A DNA stretch of 7,467 bases from Planctomycetota bacterium (GCA_021803885.1 JAJZKY010000210.1:1-7467); one strand, 5' to 3'; numbered from the stretch's first letter, positions 1-7,174 are shown. Made by a program: numbers and translations. Notes: a model not told the origin generated them from the sequence alone.

Positions 1-24
1 GTAATGACGACGTGCATTGGACAT
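1..24 (-). CDS. Possible 5' end of a further gene (first 8 codons only)
   Basis: On the minus strand an ATG at 24-22 follows an AAGGAG Shine-Dalgarno sequence (33-38) with 8 bases between them, which is good spacing. The eight codons before the window edge read MSNARRHY. It lies 34 bases downstream of the IS1380 transposase stop, on the same strand. A short basic N-terminus of this kind is common in planctomycete and verrucomicrobial proteins with a type IV pilin-like N-terminal methylation motif (FTLVELL), but that motif would lie outside the window and is not seen here. Eight codons cannot establish a gene. The call rests only on the ribosome-binding site, and the ATG could be a chance occurrence in the end of the insertion sequence. 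Confidence 0.3.
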
Positions 25-58
25 AAAACGGTCTCCTTGTTCGGCACCACATCATACC

Positions 59-1453
59 TTACGCAGAAAAGCCGTTTCTCCTTTTCCGACTGAAGCAGCT
101 CATTTGTTTACCTACCGGTACGATCACCAAGCCACCCAGCCGTTGGCAGACCAGTTGGAATAACGCCTGCATGGGATACGCACTCGAAAGGTGCAGCACC
201 AGACGACGTACACTGGTTTTGACCACCGCACCAATCTTGAAGAGTTTGAGTCGGATTGTATCCGCCTGTGCCGTAGCCAGCTCCGTTCCTTCCAGTACCG
301 TTCTCCGGAGATAATCGATCAGGATGTAGGCCAATCCGCTCAGCAGTACCCGAAACTGATTGGCCTTAAAATCATGGCAACTCGTGCGATCCGCAAACAG
401 CCCCAGTTGCTGTTCCTTGATGTAATTCTCCGCTTGCCCGCGGGCACAATAAAGCTGGTCGTACAATTCTTGAGCTTCCCCCGGCAGATTCGTAACCACG
501 AAGCGCGGATTGGGCCCCGCATCGGTATGTTCCGCCTTCATAATCACCCGACGTTTGGCGTCCCATGTTTCGGCTTCATATTCGGCCCAGGCAAAGAGCC
601 GCTGCTTGACGCCCGTCCGCTCGTGTTGCCGTTGGGCCTCCTGCATCAGCGGACCGGCGATTTTTTCCAGCACCGGATTACGGGCCAAGCCCAGGATGTA
701 ATCCACTTTGTGACGATCACACCACCGCATCATTCGCCACCGGCAAAAGCCGCTGTCGCCTCGGAAGATGATCCTTACCTGCGGCCATGCCTGCCGGATG
801 CGTTTGACCAACAGGCTCAAGACGGCCCAGGCATGATGAGATGCACCTATCCCGCTGGGACGTAAGTACGCGCAGAGCAACTGGCTGCCGCAGAAGACAT
901 ACAGCGGAAGAAAGCAGTATTCATCATAATACCCATGGAAGAACCGACCCTCCTGATGACCATGAACAGGATCATTGGTGGCATCAAAATCCAAGACCAA
1001 TTCCTTGGGCTCCTCCCGGTAGGATTCAATGAACAAATCCACCATCAAAGACGACAGCCGGGCACAGGTCTTACGGCTGACGCGATTCTCCAGGCGACAC
1101 AGGGTAGATGGCGATGCGAGTGGCTTTTGGCTGTCCACACCCCGATTGGTCAGAATCTGCCAGAGCGGATCATCCCGCAGCGTCTGGTGATCGTTGAGGT
1201 CTTCCCATCCGCAGGCAATGCCCATGATACGCTGGGATAAGAGGGTCCGTTGTTGGTGCTCGATCAAATCCGGATCACGCGGATCGGGAATACAGGCCGA
1301 TATGCGTCGTACGAGCTTGAGTTGCCGATCCGCCTCCCTCAATAGCAAGGCCCCGGCATCCGATGTGATCCTCCCGCCGTCAAACTCCAACTGCAACTTC
1401 TGCCGTCGAAGGGATGACAACGTGATGGATTTTGTGGTACACTCTGTTCTCAC
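59..1453 (-). CDS. IS1380-family transposase, complete
   Basis: DDE transposase that cuts and joins the ends of its own insertion sequence. The N-terminus holds the block FDGGRITSDAGALLLREAD, which is typical of IS1380-family enzymes. Candidate catalytic residues, numbered from the GTG start, are the aspartates in LDFDATNDPVHG (D155 or D157), D233 in FRGDSGFCR, and E342 in YCARGQAENYIKEQQ, in the expected order and roughly the expected spacing. The frame could open at a TTG at 1471, but a perfect AAGGAGG (1461-1467) sits 7 bases before the GTG at 1453-1451, so GTG is the better start. That gives 464 residues, a normal full length for the family. No frameshift or internal stop is seen, so the enzyme may be active. 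It points away from the GH53 gene and is not part of the enzyme cassette. Confidence 0.94.
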   Translation of the reverse strand: MRTECTTKSITLSSLRRQKLQLEFDGGRITSDAGALLLREADRQLKLVRRISACIPDPRDPDLIEHQQRTLLSQRIMGIACGWEDLNDHQTLRDDPLWQILTNRGVDSQKPLASPSTLCRLENRVSRKTCARLSSLMVDLFIESYREEPKELVLDFDATNDPVHGHQEGRFFHGYYDEYCFLPLYVFCGSQLLCAYLRPSGIGASHHAWAVLSLLVKRIRQAWPQVRIIFRGDSGFCRWRMMRWCDRHKVDYILGLARNPVLEKIAGPLMQEAQRQHERTGVKQRLFAWAEYEAETWDAKRRVIMKAEHTDAGPNPRFVVTNLPGEAQELYDQLYCARGQAENYIKEQQLGLFADRTSCHDFKANQFRVLLSGLAYILIDYLRRTVLEGTELATAQADTIRLKLFKIGAVVKTSVRRLVLHLSSAYPMQALFQLVCQRLGGLVIVPVGKQMSCFSRKRRNGFSA

Positions 1454-1497
1454 GGCCTTGCCTCCTTGCAAAGTGAAGAAACTGCTTTAATACCTTG

Positions 1498-1526
1498 ATT
1501 TTACAGGGTGCAAGGCCTGCGCGCAA
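1498..1526 (-). promoter_or_regulatory. Likely promoter of the IS1380 transposase gene
   Basis: Read on the minus strand, TTGCGC (1521-1526) is followed after exactly 17 bases by TAAAAT (1498-1503). The TG directly before TAAAAT makes it an extended -10 box. Transcription would start near 1491, about 38 bases before the GTG start, with the AAGGAGG ribosome-binding site in between. The -35 element lies inside an imperfect inverted repeat (1515-1524 with 1530-1539), so folding or protein binding there could modulate it. The -35 box is a weak match, and no experiment supports this site. Confidence 0.45.
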
Positions 1527-1560
1527 ACAGCGCGGCAGCGACATCGGTGAAATATCCGGG

Positions 1561-1748
1561 CTAAAGACCTCACCAATTCTCTTCACCCATCTGACGGATA
1601 TCTTACGGCGCTGTAAGAACTTCGCCGCGCTGTGCAGTCGGACCTCGGAGGGTTTGAATACGGGATTTCAAAATAGCCTATTTCGTCAGGCATCTCCCTC
1701 CGGGAAAATCGCCACGCCGTAGACCAACGATGGTGCGATCGGGGTGCC
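1561..1748. other. Non-coding stretch between the IS1380 element and the GH53 gene
   Basis: This stretch has no convincing gene on either strand: the open frames that cross it lack ribosome-binding sites and recognisable protein sequence. It holds a weak terminator-like hairpin just past the GH53 stop (listed separately), a near-palindrome CTTACGGCGCTGTAAG (1602-1617) and an AT-rich 13-base palindrome (1671-1683). These short dyads are not clearly above chance. The stretch is probably the 3' flank of the enzyme cassette into which, or next to which, the IS1380 element inserted. Confidence 0.5.
1704..1739 (-). terminator. Weak candidate terminator after the GH53 gene
   Basis: On the minus strand ATCGC (1735-1739), ten bases past the GH53 stop, can pair with GCGAT (1708-1712). 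Two further pairs are possible across a one-base bulge. The hairpin is followed immediately by a short T run (1705-1708 overlaps the stem foot). The stem is short and the loop large, so it is a poor intrinsic terminator. It is listed because it is the only stem followed by a T run in the right place. Confidence 0.22.
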
Positions 1749-2915
1749 TCAATATCCAACTGGATTACCACGTGCGGCGGCACCGAGAACGTTTATCGCC
1801 GGCAGGGCATTTCCATAGCTACCAAAAAGTGATCGGTATGTCCATAGTTTACGGCGGAATGCGGGGCAGGTTGAGTTGTACTCGCCGCCCCAGGCCCAGA
1901 CGCCACGGCCCAGCTGCGACGGAATGGATTTGACAATCTGGATGACATCTTGCATATAGGCCGCCTGGCCGGCAGGGGTAAATGGAAACAGCATGTTGCG
2001 CTTGTGCCTGGCCCACCTGTGGTTGTATCTGTTATTGATCCAGGGGTACGCAGTTTCTGCGACGATGATCGGCTTATGGACAGCACGCGCGACTTGATCG
2101 AGTTCGCTGCGTAAAGTTTTCAGTTGCCCCCCACCGGGATAAAAATCCATCCCCACAAGGTCAAAGTGTACTCCATGTGCGACTAATTCCCGGTAGAACG
2201 TCGGTGCGTAGGCACTGCTGTATACCTGGATCATAATCAATGGTCGATGCGGACCCGCTGCGTCGTCGATGCCGACAATGGCTGCACGCAGCAAAGATGC
2301 CACGTGATTCCATCGGGCACGGTGGTGAACCCACAGTTTGCCCACGGGCCAGAGCAGACCGTTGTTAATTTCATTGCCGACCATCACGATGTGTGGCATG
2401 GCGTGGTTGCGACGCAAGGTGGAAATGACGCGGTAACAATAGGCCCGAAGTCGAGCTTTGAGTTTTGATGCCGACAAATGTTGCCAGGCCGCTGGCGTAT
2501 GCTGATGATGCGGCCCTGCCCATGTATAGGAAAAATGCATATCCAATACAAAGTAAAAGCCAGCTTTGACAATCTTCTGCGCCAGCGGCAAGGTATAGGC
2601 GAGGTTATTAAGCGTGGCCAGCAGGCCATGTTTTGAGCGTTCGGCGGGTGTCGCGCGGTGAAAAAGCCTCAATCTGAGCGTATTGCAGCGAGCCAGTTTG
2701 AACGCTTGAAGCAAACCAACCGGCCTATGATCATAACGGTATATACCGCCATGCGAGCTGATGTAGCCATAAAATGAAACGTCAGAACCGGTATAAAACG
2801 GCTCGGCCGCCGACAGAGAACCTCCGGAGAGTGCAGGCTGAACCAACACCCCAACAGCAACACAGACCACCGCCACAACAGGCGTCAATGATTTGATACA
2901 TTTTGATGGTTTCAT
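1749..2915 (-). CDS. Secreted GH53 endo-beta-1,4-galactanase-like protein
   Basis: GH53 enzymes hydrolyse internal beta-1,4-galactosyl bonds of type I arabinogalactan, releasing short galactooligosaccharides. The 388-residue product starts with a Sec signal peptide: basic KPSKCIK, a hydrophobic stretch at about 10-30, and probable cleavage after A37 in SLSAA. The mature part follows the GH53 barrel in order: GSDVSFYGYISSHGG (43-57), the RLRLF strand, LDMHFSYTWAGP (124-135), VGNEINNGLLWPVG with acid/base E182 (179-192), MDFYP (256-260), VAETAYPW with nucleophile E287 (285-292), TPAGQ, and LFGSYGNALPAINVL near the end. Both catalytic glutamates are present and the length is normal. Several cleft positions differ from the usual family sequence (D to Y at 130, D to G at 134, and AWGGEYN near 341-347 where EPAW-like sequence is common). 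The start has only a weak GGTG upstream. It is the last gene of the cassette, 179 bases after the esterase. The fold is secure; galactan as substrate is likely but not certain. Confidence 0.92.
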   Translation of the reverse strand: MKPSKCIKSLTPVVAVVCVAVGVLVQPALSGGSLSAAEPFYTGSDVSFYGYISSHGGIYRYDHRPVGLLQAFKLARCNTLRLRLFHRATPAERSKHGLLATLNNLAYTLPLAQKIVKAGFYFVLDMHFSYTWAGPHHQHTPAAWQHLSASKLKARLRAYCYRVISTLRRNHAMPHIVMVGNEINNGLLWPVGKLWVHHRARWNHVASLLRAAIVGIDDAAGPHRPLIMIQVYSSAYAPTFYRELVAHGVHFDLVGMDFYPGGGQLKTLRSELDQVARAVHKPIIVAETAYPWINNRYNHRWARHKRNMLFPFTPAGQAAYMQDVIQIVKSIPSQLGRGVWAWGGEYNSTCPAFRRKLWTYRSLFGSYGNALPAINVLGAAARGNPVGY

Positions 2916-2963
2916 TCTGCACCGTTACCCATTGGCCAAGGCTAAAATCTGCAGTTTCTCCAA

Positions 2964-3023
2964 GTGCCCAGTGGCACCGTGGTTACCTCTTCCTTGGGGG
3001 CTGTTAGCGGGCCAAACCTAACA
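2964..3023 (-). other. Two short hairpins in the leader of the GH53 gene
   Basis: TGTTAG (3002-3007) and CTAACA (3018-3023) form a perfect 6-base stem with a 10-base loop. A bulged A allows two more G-C pairs at its foot. Nearer the GH53 gene, GTGCC (2964-2968) and GGCAC (2973-2977) form a 5-base stem with a 4-base loop. Neither is followed by a T run on the minus strand, so they do not look like intrinsic terminators. They could shape the mRNA between the two genes, for example as processing or stability elements, but each is short enough to arise by chance. Confidence 0.3.
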
Positions 3024-3052
3024 AGCGGCTTCAAACTGACCAACCGCGCACT

Positions 3053-3077
3053 ATGCTTGCGGCTTACGCGAAAGCAT
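3053..3077 (-). other. Hairpin just downstream of the esterase stop codon
   Basis: ATGCTT (3053-3058) pairs with AAGCAT (3072-3077), and the stem continues inward with GCG (3059-3061) pairing CGC (3067-3069) across a two-base bulge. This gives nine base pairs around a 5-base loop. It begins 18 bases after the esterase stop. On the minus strand no T run follows, so it is not a standard intrinsic terminator. It may be a weak or Rho-assisted terminator, or a 3'-end stabiliser that lets the esterase and GH53 genes be expressed at different levels. On the plus strand it is followed by four T bases, but no plus-strand gene ends here. Confidence 0.38.
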
Positions 3078-3094
3078 TTTGATCCCCTTTTTGC

Positions 3095-4006
3095 CTATCT
3101 CCGTTGCGGGTGCATGTAGTGCCCGACGTGGGTTGATGGCAAATAATGCAGCGATCGCAAAAAGCTGTCCATCAGCGCAGTCGTCTCCTCCTTACATGGC
3201 CAGTAGTTGAAAAAGCCGTGCTTGTACCCCGCGAAAAATACCAAGTCACATCGGCTTTTCACATTAATTATCTTCTGGCGGAACGCCTCGGCCGTATTCA
3301 TCGGGATGAGCTGGTCTTTGGTACCCAGCATAACCAGCGTTGGCGGCATACCTTTTTTTATGTTTTCCAATGGCGAAAAAGTTCGCCATTGGGCTTTGAC
3401 GCGCTTGTACCCATACCCATGGGGGCCGTTATCCATCACAGGATTAAAGAGTACCAGTGCATTGGGTCGCGGGCTGACATCAAGATGCTTGCCGTCGTTG
3501 GTCCAGCTTGCCGTCAAAGTGGCCACAGCCGCCGCCATCTGCCCGCCCGCTGAACCGCCGCCGGCCGCGATCTGCTTCGGATTGATACCGAGTTCCTTCG
3601 CATGCGCCCGAACCCAACGCATCGCACTGAACGCATCCTTCACCGATTGAAAGGGCGACGTCTTGTCTCTAGCGCTCACCCGATAACCTACCGAGATCGC
3701 CACCATACCCCGACGTGCAAGGTTCGCCGATTGGGCAAAAAATTGCGACGCATGGCCGCCTATCCACCCCCCACCGTGGAAGAACACGATGGCGGGCCGC
3801 GTATCGCTCGCCTTCCAGCCTGCAGGGTCAAAAATATACAACTGGAGATTCCTTTGAGGCGTCTTTTTATACACGACCGTGTTGGTGGGAACCAAGGTGG
3901 AACGCAGATCCCATGGAGATCGCCGAGCGGCCACCAAACCGGAGATTGCACTTGTCAGCAGAAAGCTTGTCACCAGTCCTGTCCATAACACTTTGCCTGC
4001 ATTCAT
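3095..4006 (-). CDS. Secreted alpha/beta-hydrolase, acetyl-esterase/lipase type
   Basis: A serine esterase of the Aes/BD-FAE-like group, which typically removes acetyl or other acyl groups from small esters or polysaccharides. From the ATG at 4006 it has 303 residues. Residues 1-26 (MNAGKVLW, then a hydrophobic run to about 24) form a signal peptide. The oxyanion-hole motif is HGGGW at 77-81. The nucleophile is S152 in GGGSAGG, with D231 in GTKDQLIP and H263 in GYKHGFF completing the triad. A TTG at 4087 would add 27 residues, but AAAGGTG (4014-4020) lies 7 bases before the ATG at 4006 and the added residues would precede the signal peptide, so 4006 is preferred. The gene follows the GH2 gene after 84 bases, so co-transcription is likely. 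Its place between two glycosidases suggests a carbohydrate esterase that deacylates their substrate, which is inference. A lipase or an esterase of unrelated role cannot be excluded. Confidence 0.85.
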   Translation of the reverse strand: MNAGKVLWTGLVTSFLLTSAISGLVAARRSPWDLRSTLVPTNTVVYKKTPQRNLQLYIFDPAGWKASDTRPAIVFFHGGGWIGGHASQFFAQSANLARRGMVAISVGYRVSARDKTSPFQSVKDAFSAMRWVRAHAKELGINPKQIAAGGGSAGGQMAAAVATLTASWTNDGKHLDVSPRPNALVLFNPVMDNGPHGYGYKRVKAQWRTFSPLENIKKGMPPTLVMLGTKDQLIPMNTAEAFRQKIINVKSRCDLVFFAGYKHGFFNYWPCKEETTALMDSFLRSLHYLPSTHVGHYMHPQRR

Positions 4007-4013
4007 CCGAATG

Positions 4014-4020
4014 CACCTTT
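4014..4020 (-). promoter_or_regulatory. Shine-Dalgarno site deciding the esterase start
   Basis: AAAGGTG on the minus strand ends 7 bases before the ATG at 4006-4004. It selects this ATG over the in-frame TTG at 4087, giving a protein that begins directly with its signal peptide. Confidence 0.75.
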
Positions 4021-4090
4021 GATGATAACGATCCAAGAACCAAATAGTTTCCAAATAAGCGTTATCCCTTTGTAACACGGTCAACAAAGA

Positions 4091-7000
4091 CTACCCCGGC
4101 AGGCCGGCGATGATATTCCCCACGATTCGGCGTGCCGCAGGGCGCACCAGCAAACCATCAAGACTGACCAATGACTCGGCTATTCCCGGGATGGTCAGCA
4201 GCACGACTGAGCCTTTGCCATGCCGAACCCGGATACCCGCTGCCGAAACGTTGACGCCCGGGTTTGTGCCAAAGCCCGCAAATACTTCGAGGCCCCGTCC
4301 GCCTACACGCAGGCCGCCAGCTGCGGCAGTCGGCAAAAACTGATAGCGCCAGTCCAAGGCACAATCGGACGGTAAGCCTGCGAACAGCGGATGTTGGCGT
4401 ATAAAGTACCAACAGCTCATCCAAGGTATATGATTACCATGCACTACGCCATGCAACCGTAGTAGCCCTGCCCTTTGAAGCATTTGCGCGTACTTAGTGG
4501 CTTCGGCGATATTATCGGGCATAATGGCCAGCGTGCCGCCGTTCGCTGACACATGAGCGAGCGAATGTTCAACTTCCTTTTTGCCGGCCGGCCCGGCAAA
4601 GAGATGTACGCGGGCCGCCTCCATGGGTACAAGGGTTAATCCCGAAAGCGATTTGAGATAGTTTTGCAGTGGATTGCTGTCGGCCGCCCATACAGTCGTG
4701 TTGCCCGTAGACGCTGGTTCAACCACAAGCACCTGCGCTGCACCATCAGCGACTACCGCGCCCCCTGATTTATGCAGCACGGCTGCCAGATCGCAGTAGC
4801 CAGCGGTTAGTGCCGGCAGCGCAATGGACTCGGCCAGGAGCGAAGCAAAAACATTGCCGCCCGGCAACGACACCGATTTATGCAGCAGTGTGTGAGTGTG
4901 TCCGTTTTGACGCAGGGTCACGTGCAGCCGGTAGGCACCCGCGGGCAGCGTTTCAGCAACGGCAAACACATCGAGGAGTGTGGTTTCATCCCTTTCAAGC
5001 ACGAGTCGTCGCGGCTTAAGTACCAGCATATCGGCGCGGCCAGCGCGGCGCAGCAGGGCCGGGTCTCCCTTAAATTGCCGCAGGTTGTCCACAATGCCTG
5101 AAAAATTATTAATCGCTGTCGATTCCCATCCGCTCAGCACGATGTAGTCGGTGCGGTCACACATGCGCAGCTGCTCGATGATCCGGGCATTGAAAAAATA
5201 GCTGATTTGCCCGATCGCCTTAAACAATTTGCTGGCATCACCGAAGCCTTTTTCAAAACCCCATTGTTTCATAAACTGCGTATATTTCCTCAGCATGGCG
5301 GCATGGTAGGCCATGTCGTAGGAATGGCCGCCGGTCTTTTTGTAGTAGCTCATCACCTCGGCATGATTATCGGTTATGCCGCTGCCGCCGATTTCGCCCC
5401 ACATGACGATTTCTTTTTTATCGTCGCTGCGCATCAGATATTGATTGGGATTGGTGTAATAACTGTCGCGCCACTGTCGGCCGTTGAAAGCGGCTCCATG
5501 CTGATCACGCCAGCCGCAATATTTTCGTCCATTTTCGTGATAGATTTTTTTGCCGTAGGGCAGCATAAAAGCTTCGTTCCAATATTTATTATCGCCCGAT
5601 TTAAGTACCAGGATGCGGCTGGGATCGAGCCGATGCACCGCGCGCAACAGGCGAAAAATATGCGGATTCTTGAGGTTACCCGCCCATTCATTTTGCATGC
5701 ACCAGACAACCAGCGACGGATGGCTGCGGTCGCGCCGCACCATGGCCATAATCTTGCACCATTCATAGCGTTGCCGAAAGGTGGTTGGTCTGCCGCCGCG
5801 TCCGCTGGTATCAATGGGGGGTTGGGTTGGCGGATCGCCAACATAGGTGGTCGCTTTTTCCCATACATTTTGGCCTGAGCCCGGCTCCTGATAACGCAGC
5901 AGGCCCATCTCATCCTGCAGATCAATAACGCTTTCTTTAACAAGATTGCGGTGCGCCTGAAGGCAGTTGAGCCCCAGCGACTGAGCCGCAGTGACCTCTC
6001 GCTTGGCGGTGGCGGCATCCGGCCACAATCCGCTGCCTCCCCACCATCCCCACGAAATGGCGCTGCGCAACACGATCCGTCGCCCGTTGAACATGAACAT
6101 GGCGTCATGGCCTATGCCGACGGCATCAAACCACCGGAAGCCGAAACGCCGCCGCCGACCGCTGTTGTCCATATCGGTAAGCTCGGCTTGCGCAACATAC
6201 AGCGTGGGGCTTGTGGGTTGCCATAGCGCAACGCCAGGGGGAGCCGCGTCAGCAGATACGGTTTTGCGCTTTCCCGGGGCGATTTTGACTGGAATGGTTT
6301 GCTGCCAGAGTGTTTTACCATTGTCGCCAATGCTCAGGTGCACCTTGCCGCGCCAATCTACCGCAGTGTTGTTGACCACCTCGGCGTAGAGCGTCACCTC
6401 TTTGGGCTGGGGTTTGTTGCGTACCCAAAGGTCGGTCACCTCAACTTCATTGCGCAGCAGCAATTCAATGCCTGCATCCAATCCGCCGATGCCGCGCGAC
6501 TGCGGTACCTCGTAATCTCCCCATTTAATAATGCCCCAGTCTTCCCACGCCATAACGCCGCCGGGATTGGTGATGCGCACTGCCAGCAGATTGTCACCGC
6601 CAGCGTTGACGTGGCCGGTTATATCAGCGTCAAATGGCAACTCGGTAAGCAGGTTGTAGGCGCAGAGTTTTTTGTTGACGTAAACTTCTGCGCGCAGCCG
6701 CCCCCCGCGAAAATGCACAATCAAACGCTGCCCGCTTGGAATTTCAGGTGTTTTGAACCTGCGCCAAAACCAGCCGACGCCTGTGACACTTCGGCTGCCC
6801 ATGGGGTTGGGAGCGTATTGTTCAAACGAGGCCGGCAGCATGACGGCATGGCCGTGCGATTGATCTAATATGCCCCACCCGCCGGAGGGTGCGTTAACTG
6901 GCAGCTTTTCAAGGACGGGTTTATCGTCCGGCAGATATAGTTTGTCGCTTTTCCAGGGGGCCGCCGAGTCGTGCCACATTCGCCAAGGCTCGGCCGCGAG

Positions 7001-7171
7001 ATCGGCGATAAAACCGGGCTGCCGCAGGGGCAAAAGCGGCGAGTCGACGGACGCACCGTTGGTCGCATTCATGGTGTCGGCGGCGGCGCGGTTCTCGGCC
7101 TTCCCGGTAAGCGCGCTGTGAGCGGCCACGGTGGCTGCTGCTGCTAAAAATCGACGTCGTGTTATCGCCAT
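4091..7171 (-). CDS. Tat-exported GH2-type glycosidase with C-terminal alpha/beta domain
   Basis: Large glycoside hydrolase with GH2 architecture, 1026 residues, plausibly a beta-galactosidase here. Residues 1-32 are a twin-arginine signal (TRRRFLAAAA, then an alanine-rich segment), implying export in folded form. A sugar-binding jelly-roll domain covers about 95-235 (GWFWRRFKTPE, then LAVRITNPGG). An Ig-like domain covers about 240-345. The barrel runs from about 350 to 690 and contains RRDRSHPSLVVW followed by QNEWAG, with E495 as likely acid/base and E593 in VMWGEIGGSG as likely nucleophile. A beta-rich domain (about 710-820) follows, then an alpha/beta region (826-1026) that looks like the glutamine-amidotransferase-like domain found at the end of some glycosidases. 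An in-frame GTG at 7177 overlaps the GAGGTG ribosome-binding site, so the ATG at 7171 is chosen. It is the first gene of the cassette. The barrel is divergent from LacZ, so family membership is firmer than substrate. Confidence 0.85.
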   Translation of the reverse strand: MAITRRRFLAAAATVAAHSALTGKAENRAAADTMNATNGASVDSPLLPLRQPGFIADLAAEPWRMWHDSAAPWKSDKLYLPDDKPVLEKLPVNAPSGGWGILDQSHGHAVMLPASFEQYAPNPMGSRSVTGVGWFWRRFKTPEIPSGQRLIVHFRGGRLRAEVYVNKKLCAYNLLTELPFDADITGHVNAGGDNLLAVRITNPGGVMAWEDWGIIKWGDYEVPQSRGIGGLDAGIELLLRNEVEVTDLWVRNKPQPKEVTLYAEVVNNTAVDWRGKVHLSIGDNGKTLWQQTIPVKIAPGKRKTVSADAAPPGVALWQPTSPTLYVAQAELTDMDNSGRRRRFGFRWFDAVGIGHDAMFMFNGRRIVLRSAISWGWWGGSGLWPDAATAKREVTAAQSLGLNCLQAHRNLVKESVIDLQDEMGLLRYQEPGSGQNVWEKATTYVGDPPTQPPIDTSGRGGRPTTFRQRYEWCKIMAMVRRDRSHPSLVVWCMQNEWAGNLKNPHIFRLLRAVHRLDPSRILVLKSGDNKYWNEAFMLPYGKKIYHENGRKYCGWRDQHGAAFNGRQWRDSYYTNPNQYLMRSDDKKEIVMWGEIGGSGITDNHAEVMSYYKKTGGHSYDMAYHAAMLRKYTQFMKQWGFEKGFGDASKLFKAIGQISYFFNARIIEQLRMCDRTDYIVLSGWESTAINNFSGIVDNLRQFKGDPALLRRAGRADMLVLKPRRLVLERDETTLLDVFAVAETLPAGAYRLHVTLRQNGHTHTLLHKSVSLPGGNVFASLLAESIALPALTAGYCDLAAVLHKSGGAVVADGAAQVLVVEPASTGNTTVWAADSNPLQNYLKSLSGLTLVPMEAARVHLFAGPAGKKEVEHSLAHVSANGGTLAIMPDNIAEATKYAQMLQRAGLLRLHGVVHGNHIPWMSCWYFIRQHPLFAGLPSDCALDWRYQFLPTAAAGGLRVGGRGLEVFAGFGTNPGVNVSAAGIRVRHGKGSVVLLTIPGIAESLVSLDGLLVRPAARRIVGNIIAGLPG

Positions 7172-7174
7172 AAG

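Larger units (their letters stand above)
1..1560 (-). mobile_element. IS1380-family insertion sequence, left end not resolved
   Basis: The element is defined by its complete transposase gene. Upstream of that gene the non-coding DNA holds the transposase promoter and a GC-rich imperfect hairpin (1515-1539). Just beyond is CCCGGATATTTCA (minus strand, 1548-1560), which resembles the type of sequence found at the tips of IS1380 elements, so I place the right end tentatively at about 1560. No inverted copy of this sequence occurs between 1 and 58, so the other end must lie outside the window or the tip is misassigned. No target duplication can be demonstrated. The left coordinate is only the window edge. 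Confidence 0.5.

Noticed and set aside
191..865. 224-codon open frame on the plus strand
   Set aside because: It is antisense to the IS1380 transposase, has no ribosome-binding site, and its translation shows no recognisable domain. It is a by-product of codon bias on the other strand.
54..1496. ATACCTT at 54-60 and 1490-1496 as a target duplication of the IS1380 element
   Set aside because: The left copy overlaps the end of the transposase gene and the right copy lies between its promoter and its start, so both are inside the element.
1602..1617. Near-palindrome CTTACGGCGCTGTAAG as a terminator
   Set aside because: It has no T run on either strand and lies about 130 bases from the GH53 stop, so nothing ties it to termination.
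1671..1683. AT-rich 13-base palindrome as an operator
   Set aside because: Six-base arms around a single central base are expected several times by chance in a window of this size, and no promoter is nearby.
5207..5878. 223-codon open frame on the plus strand
   Set aside because: It lies fully inside the GH2 gene on the opposite strand, in the barrel region where the minus-strand protein has clear catalytic motifs.
6299..6868. 189-codon open frame on the plus strand
   Set aside because: It is antisense to the sugar-binding and Ig-like domains of the GH2 protein, with no ribosome-binding site or family resemblance.
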